Notes under the pieces: model-generated
What the model saw: the letters and a program-made list of their open reading frames with translations, nothing else
What the model was told of the DNA's origin: nothing
The model's database searches: none
In this document: piece by piece, positions 1 through 5,097 of the stretch
How the letters are laid out: each line of letters opens with the position of its first letter
Position numbering within the stretch: the first letter of the stretch is position 1
Program-made: the position numbers and the translations under genes
NCBI GenBank assembly: GCA_002451055.1
Contig: DKBD01000130.1
Coordinates: 1 to 5,097, forward strand
DNA from: Nitrospira sp. UBA6909
GTDB lineage: Bacteria; Nitrospirota; Nitrospiria; Nitrospirales; Nitrospiraceae
DNA length: 5,097 nt
Reading direction: 5' to 3'

Positions 1-99
1 TGTATAGCGTAACATAGCGGGAATGCTTTCGAAGTCAAGAGGTGTGCGAAGCCCAGCAGGCTCTTCTTCAGTGATCCACGCTCTCTGCATCTTGGAAAA

Positions 100-123
100 G
101 GCAGGGTGCCATGGTACCCTGCC
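100..123. repeat. Near-perfect 24-base palindrome upstream of gcvP
   Basis: The left arm GGCAGGGTG (100-108) pairs with the right arm TACCCTGCC (115-123); the only imperfection is one G-T wobble, and the centre is CCATGG. The palindrome ends 52 bases before the gcvP start. A T-run (137-142) lies 13 bases after it, too far for a classical intrinsic terminator. It could be an operator for a dimeric regulator, or a leader-RNA hairpin if the transcript starts upstream. I could not recognise the conserved cores of a glycine riboswitch here. Confidence 0.5.
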
Positions 124-175
124 GGCCGAGCAGACCTTTTTTCGCCTGTCATCACACAAAGGATACGGATCTCCG

Positions 176-3064
<2,889 letters not shown>

Positions 3065-3079
3065 CCCCCATTCCTTGAC

Positions 3080-3102
3080 GGGATGACAGAGGGTAGGGCG
3101 TA
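3080..3102 (+). repeat. Left copy of an inverted repeat bracketing the helix-hairpin-helix gene
   Basis: GGGATGACAGAG, two bases, then TAGGGCGTA. The same two blocks occur in opposite orientation at 3676-3700 with a four-base gap. Twenty of the 21 block positions agree. This copy starts 16 bases after the gcvP stop codon. Its first six bases also close a short hairpin (CATTCC at 3069-3074 with GGGATG at 3080-3085, one wobble, loop TTGAC). There is no T-run, so I do not call it a terminator. Confidence 0.55.
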
Positions 3103-3173
3103 AGAAGCGACGTGGGCTTGCCTCACATTGATGTCGTTTCCCACCCGTCTCGAACAGAGTGTGTGCGGTTCGG

Positions 3174-3248
3174 TCAGGGCGAGGCGGGTGCGCGTGCCTT
3201 GGCGTCCTTGTCCTTCTTGTCTCTCACAACCTGCGTCATGTAGATCAT
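3174..3248 (-). CDS. Possible tiny ORF downstream of the helix-hairpin-helix gene
   Basis: Reading starts at ATG 3248 (24 residues) or ATG 3239 (21 residues, MTQVVRDKKDKDAKARAPASP). The peptide is rich in lysine and aspartate and has no recognisable domain, signal peptide or membrane span. The only support is a strong GAGGAGG (3251-3257), 11 bases from the second ATG but only 2 from the first. It begins 37 bases beyond the stop of the upstream gene on the same strand and could be translated from the same mRNA. Chance, or a remnant of a duplicated gene start, is at least as likely. Confidence 0.2.
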   Translation of the reverse strand: MIYMTQVVRDKKDKDAKARAPASP

Positions 3249-3285
3249 GACCTCCTCGCGGCTGAGACCGTACCATGAACATTCT

Positions 3286-3588
3286 TCACTTCTGCTTCGC
3301 GACAATCTGATCTTTGATTTTGTCGTATGTCGCTTGAGGGAGAATCTTCTTCTGCACCAACTCATCCTTCCGCTTGTACGGTCGCCCCTCGACAATCTTC
3401 TCCGCGTAGGCTTCCCCGATCCCAGGGAGCGTCTTGAGTTGGTCCGCCGTGGCGGTGTTGAGGTCGAGAGGTTCGGCAGCATAAAGGCTGGAGACACTTG
3501 CTACAGGCAGGGAGAAAACAGGAAATGCACCGAAGAGCAGTGCGATGACCCCGAAACTAATAGCCCATTTCTTCGCAACTGAGCACAT
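3286..3588 (-). CDS. Exported helix-hairpin-helix (ComEA-like) protein
   Basis: A 100-residue product with a Sec-type signal peptide: basic start MCSVAKK, hydrophobic stretch around residues 8-30, likely cleavage after YAA at residue 38. The mature part, about 62 residues, is a single helix-hairpin-helix domain of the ComEA/HHH_3 type: LDLNTATADQLKTLPGIGEA (residues 41-60), then EKIVEGRPYKRKDELVQKKI. The NTA...LPGIG..YA..I pattern is the family signature; such hairpins bind the DNA backbone without sequence preference. ComEA is the DNA receptor of natural transformation, but many bacteria carry short exported relatives of unknown role, so a competence function is only a possibility and no other com gene is nearby. 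ATG 3588 is preferred because GGAGGAGG lies 5 bases ahead. The frame extends 25 codons further to 3663, but that part lacks a ribosome site and would bury the signal peptide. The cupredoxin gene lies 193 bases upstream on the same strand. Confidence 0.9.
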   Translation of the reverse strand: MCSVAKKWAISFGVIALLFGAFPVFSLPVASVSSLYAAEPLDLNTATADQLKTLPGIGEAYAEKIVEGRPYKRKDELVQKKILPQATYDKIKDQIVAKQK

Positions 3589-3593
3589 GATGA

Positions 3594-3601
3594 CCTCCTC
3601 C
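3594..3601 (-). promoter_or_regulatory. Ribosome binding site that fixes the helix-hairpin-helix start
   Basis: GGAGGAGG on the minus strand sits 5 bases before ATG 3588. It favours the 100-residue product over the 125-residue in-frame extension. Confidence 0.8.
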
Positions 3602-3675
3602 GCGAATGTGTGCTTCCCTTTCAAGATACAAGAGAGCGAGACCCCATGACCCGACGAAACCAACCAATAGCTGGG

Positions 3676-3700
3676 TACGCCCTAAGCTCTCTGTCATTCC
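3676..3700 (-). repeat. Right copy of the inverted repeat bracketing the helix-hairpin-helix gene
   Basis: On the minus strand this reads GGAATGACAGAG, AGCT, TAGGGCGTA. It matches 3080-3102 in 20 of 21 block positions, in opposite orientation. It lies 88 bases upstream of the helix-hairpin-helix start codon. The two copies and everything between them span about 620 bases. Confidence 0.55.
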
Positions 3701-3715
3701 AAAACCAGCGGTGAG

Positions 3716-3767
3716 ATCCGCCAAACTCTGACAAGCTTGAAGCGAGCCGAGAATAACGCTGGCGGAT
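3716..3767. repeat. Inverted repeat with 8-base perfect arms in the cupredoxin 3' flank
   Basis: ATCCGCCA (3716-3723) pairs perfectly with TGGCGGAT (3760-3767) across 36 bases. An inner pair, AGCG (3741-3744) with CGCT (3757-3760), competes with it for one base. It starts 15 bases past the cupredoxin stop, in that gene's direction. No T-run follows on either strand, so it is not a standard intrinsic terminator. It may stabilise the 3' end of the mRNA or be part of a dispersed intergenic element. Confidence 0.4.
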
Positions 3768-3781
3768 TCTTTCAACAACCT

Positions 3782-4306
3782 TTAGTCCACATACACGTGA
3801 CCGCTTATTCGGATATCCTTGTGCTTGGGGCAAAAGAACGGGTACCGAGCCCCCAGGTTTTTCTCCCCAGCTAATCCACGCGGCGAAACCTGAATTTTCT
3901 TCGTCTCACCGGCCTTCAGCTTCAGTTGAATCGGCATCGGGATGTTTCGCGGGAGCAGTCCTCCATAGCTAGGATCCACCTTCAGTTCGGGGAACGCCTC
4001 TTCTTCAGGAACAAGCATGTACAGCCCCCATATCGCGAATTCGTGGTCGATCCCGGTTGGATTCTGGATGACAAACCACAACGGCTCATCGAGATCTTCT
4101 TTCTGGTTAATGACCACGGCGTTCGGGAGCCAGACTTCCGTTTCTCCCATTTCAAACACACCCTTCTTTTTGCCCAACTCTTGAGCGACAAACACAAACT
4201 CCTTGGCCTCCGCCCCTCTCGGTAGGCCAACCAGACCAGCGCACAGTGCAAACGCACCAATCAGAGGTATCCAGGAGAAGACTTGAGATAGTCCCTTGCT
4301 CGTCAT
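3782..4306 (-). CDS. Exported cupredoxin-fold (blue-copper-like) protein
   Basis: A 174-residue product. Residues 1-34 form a Sec signal peptide: MTSK start, hydrophobic core WIPLIGAFALCAGLVGL, likely cleavage after GAEA. The mature part of about 140 residues has the cupredoxin pattern: a first histidine in NPTGIDHEF (His88), a strand LKAGETKKIQV, and the C-terminal ligand loop FFCPKHKD with Cys159 and His162, then SGHVYVD closing the barrel. Family knowledge implies a periplasmic or membrane-associated electron carrier or copper carrier. The usual axial methionine is missing: the position five after His162 is Ile167, and no methionine follows. The C-terminal loop also recalls the red copper protein nitrosocyanin, but without its extra histidine. 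ATG 4306 was chosen because GGGAGG lies 8 bases ahead; a GTG at 4315 overlaps that site. No partner oxidase or reductase is present, so the redox partner is unknown. Confidence 0.88.
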   Translation of the reverse strand: MTSKGLSQVFSWIPLIGAFALCAGLVGLPRGAEAKEFVFVAQELGKKKGVFEMGETEVWLPNAVVINQKEDLDEPLWFVIQNPTGIDHEFAIWGLYMLVPEEEAFPELKVDPSYGGLLPRNIPMPIQLKLKAGETKKIQVSPRGLAGEKNLGARYPFFCPKHKDIRISGHVYVD

Positions 4307-4314
4307 AACACCCA

Positions 4315-4320
4315 CCTCCC
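4315..4320 (-). promoter_or_regulatory. Ribosome binding site that fixes the cupredoxin start
   Basis: GGGAGG on the minus strand, 8 bases before ATG 4306. The alternative GTG start at 4315 would overlap this site and is unlikely. A perfect 10-base palindrome, GTCGATCGAC (4324-4333), lies just upstream in the leader. Confidence 0.75.
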
Positions 4321-4333
4321 TTCGTCGATCGAC

Positions 4334-4729
4334 CCAGCGCCATGCAGGCGATCAAGCCTGTCGGTTCGCTTCAGAAAAAGTTGAGCGACGGGCGCACACC
4401 AAACAAATCTGCAAAGCGAGTGCCGATTGACGAATTCTCCTCTGGTCAAGAGCCGATGAAGAGATGGCTCGGAACTGGGCATGGGATTGGTGCTTTTTGG
4501 GACTTCACTCTCCCTTGAGTTGTTTCAAATTGGGCCAATCGAGCTTTGTCTGAGGCGTGACGGAGATGATGCAAGCACGGCGAGGGCGCCGGAAAACAGT
4601 TTCGCGGCACTTGGAGGACACCCCTTGTGCATTCCCCCACAGTTTGAGCCTACTCCGCCGAAGCAGCTTCGGCTGCGAAGGCCGGACAGCCGTGGCCTCC
4701 TGCGTAGGTGGGTGAACAATGAAGATTTA
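4334..4729. other. Gap of about 400 bases without a convincing gene
   Basis: This stretch separates the divergent cupredoxin and small membrane-protein genes, so it should hold both promoters. The longer open frames here (4481-4747 on plus, 4525-4737 on minus) lack good ribosome sites and have protein-like composition of no known family. Small hairpins seen are CAGGC/GCCTG (4345-4360), GAGCC/GGCTC (4450-4470) and the larger palindrome listed separately at 4648-4682. I could not identify a convincing sigma-70 or sigma-54 promoter for the cupredoxin gene. Confidence 0.5.
4648..4682. repeat. 35-base imperfect palindrome, REP-like hairpin
   Basis: Two 16-base arms, GCCTACTCCGCCGAAG and CTTCGGCTGCGAAGGC, flank a CAG loop and pair at 13 of 16 positions, the inner seven without a break. 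A competing hairpin, GCAGC-TTCG-GCTGC (4663-4676), has a C(UUCG)G tetraloop, and CTTCG/CGAAG (4667-4680) is a third. No T-run follows. The shape resembles repetitive extragenic palindromes, but only one copy is in the window, so membership of a repeat family is inference. Confidence 0.5.
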
Positions 4730-4730
4730 T

Positions 4731-4772
4731 TCATCATCTCCTCATAGACCCTTCATAGAGCAGGAGTAGATT
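4731..4772 (+). promoter_or_regulatory. Candidate regulated promoter with three TCAT motifs 11 bases apart
   Basis: TCAT begins at 4731, 4742 and 4753, exactly one helical turn apart, within YTCATMR units; the last two read TCATAGA. Direct repeats with 11-base spacing and a TCATA core are the pattern of PhoB/OmpR-family response-regulator sites such as the Pho box. A weak sigma-70 match overlaps: TAGACC (4745-4750), 16 bases, TAGATT (4767-4772), each 4 of 6 to consensus. It would start transcription near 4779, about 26 bases before the small membrane gene. The regulator identity is a guess. Confidence 0.3.
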
Positions 4773-4788
4773 GGCCACATGAAAACGG

Positions 4789-4798
4789 AAGGAGGTGA
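4789..4798 (+). promoter_or_regulatory. Full-consensus Shine-Dalgarno for the small membrane gene
   Basis: AAGGAGGTGA is complementary over ten bases to the usual 3' end of 16S rRNA, and 6 bases separate it from ATG 4805. It is the strongest ribosome site in the window and the main reason to believe the 32-codon gene. Confidence 0.8.
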
Positions 4799-4804
4799 GG
4801 AGCT

Positions 4805-4903
4805 ATGGTGGCATTGATCATCGGCGTGGTGGCAGTGACTGTCGGATTAGCAGTCGTGTATTCAGCTTTCGTGTACACGGTATCCCATCCTGGGCATAAG
4901 TAG
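4805..4903 (+). CDS. Small single-span membrane protein, 32 residues, unknown function
   Basis: The product starts MVALIIGVVAVTVGLAVVYS and ends FVYTVSHPGHK. Residues 2-25 are an uninterrupted hydrophobic helix long enough to cross the membrane once, followed by a short polar, histidine-containing tail. No charged residue occurs before the tail. The size and plan recall small accessory subunits of membrane complexes (for example KdpF-, CydX- or CcoQ-type peptides), but I see no specific similarity and do not assign it. The start is set by the Shine-Dalgarno at 4789-4798. An overlapping 12-codon frame from ATG 4779 has no ribosome site of its own. The gene is divergent from the cupredoxin gene with 498 bases between them, so they are probably separately controlled. 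It is short enough to be missed by most gene callers. Confidence 0.65.
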   Translation: MVALIIGVVAVTVGLAVVYSAFVYTVSHPGHK

Positions 4904-5062
4904 GCGAGAGCAGGCTCACTGATGATTGACGGGGATTGTGGCTGACGCATACGTGCCAATTCCTGAATCATATGCGGTGAAGTCGAACGCTAGAAGTTTT
5001 GGGGTGGGCAACAGAATTGATCGAATGGCGCAATCGGAAGGCGCGAGCCCTGCCCTGCAACA

Positions 5063-5083
5063 GAAACCCTCAGGGGTCTTTTC
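5063..5083 (+). terminator. Weak terminator-like hairpin
   Basis: ACCC (5066-5069) and GGGT (5074-5077) enclose TCAG; after one C comes TTTT (5079-5082). The stem can be lengthened by pairing GAAA with the U-run if the C is bulged. The stem is short and lies 160 bases after the small membrane gene, so it is only a candidate. Confidence 0.2.
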
Positions 5084-5097
5084 AGCCAGCCACGGAC

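Noticed and set aside
100..142. Intrinsic terminator formed by the 100-123 palindrome and the T-run at 137-142
   Set aside because: The T-run is 13 bases from the stem instead of directly after it.
23..175. 51-codon in-frame extension of gcvP to ATG 23
   Set aside because: The extra residues do not resemble the P-protein N-terminus, the stretch contains a large palindrome, and the product from 176 already has the normal family length.
3589..3663. 25-codon N-terminal extension of the helix-hairpin-helix protein
   Set aside because: It would place the signal peptide internally and covers a strong Shine-Dalgarno for ATG 3588.
4475..4500. Possible sigma-54 promoter around the TGGG...TTGG stretch
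   Set aside because: The invariant GG and GC pairs do not fall at the required spacing.
4525..4737. Minus-strand 70-residue ORF and the plus-strand 88-residue ORF at 4481-4747
   Set aside because: The ribosome sites are absent or badly spaced, the compositions are arginine- and serine-rich as in shadow frames, and the minus ORF runs through the palindrome at 4648-4682.
4779..4817. 12-codon upstream ORF (MKTEGGEELWWH) overlapping the small membrane gene
   Set aside because: It has no ribosome site of its own, and its body is the Shine-Dalgarno of the downstream gene. Leaderless translation is conceivable but unsupported.
4753..4971. 72-residue minus-strand ORF across the small membrane gene
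   Set aside because: It has no Shine-Dalgarno and lies antisense to the better-supported ORF.

Overview
The base composition is moderately GC-rich, by eye in the high fifties per cent in the main gene and lower in the gaps. The window has one large metabolic gene, two small exported-protein genes on the opposite strand, and a very small membrane-protein gene near the right edge. The mix of a fused glycine-cleavage P-protein, a short exported helix-hairpin-helix protein and an exported cupredoxin fits a Gram-negative bacterium. My best guess is a Nitrospira-like member of the Nitrospirota, but this rests on overall resemblance and not on a diagnostic marker.

Layout. Positions 1-175 are a leader without a convincing gene and carry a near-perfect palindrome at 100-123. 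Positions 176-3064 (+) encode glycine dehydrogenase (decarboxylating), GcvP, full length at 962 residues. Two convergent genes on the minus strand follow: 3286-3588 encodes a 100-residue secreted helix-hairpin-helix (ComEA-like) protein, and 3782-4306 encodes a 174-residue exported cupredoxin. The helix-hairpin-helix gene is bracketed by an inverted repeat (3080-3102 and 3676-3700). A 498-base gap follows, holding a 35-base imperfect palindrome (4648-4682) and three TCAT motifs spaced exactly 11 bases apart (4731-4759). These lead into a 32-codon gene for a single-span membrane peptide (4805-4903, +) with an almost ideal Shine-Dalgarno sequence. The last 194 bases hold only a weak terminator-like hairpin and a low-confidence open frame running off the edge.

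How the parts relate. GcvP works in the cytoplasm with the T, H and L proteins, none of which is visible here. The helix-hairpin-helix and cupredoxin products should both work outside the cytoplasmic membrane; they share a strand but are 193 bases apart, so co-transcription is possible but not shown. Nothing links them functionally to GcvP. No transposase, integrase, CRISPR array, rRNA or tRNA was recognised. The parts least explained by known families are the inverted-repeat bracket, the phased TCAT repeats with the tiny membrane gene, and the cupredoxin copper site lacking an obvious methionine ligand.
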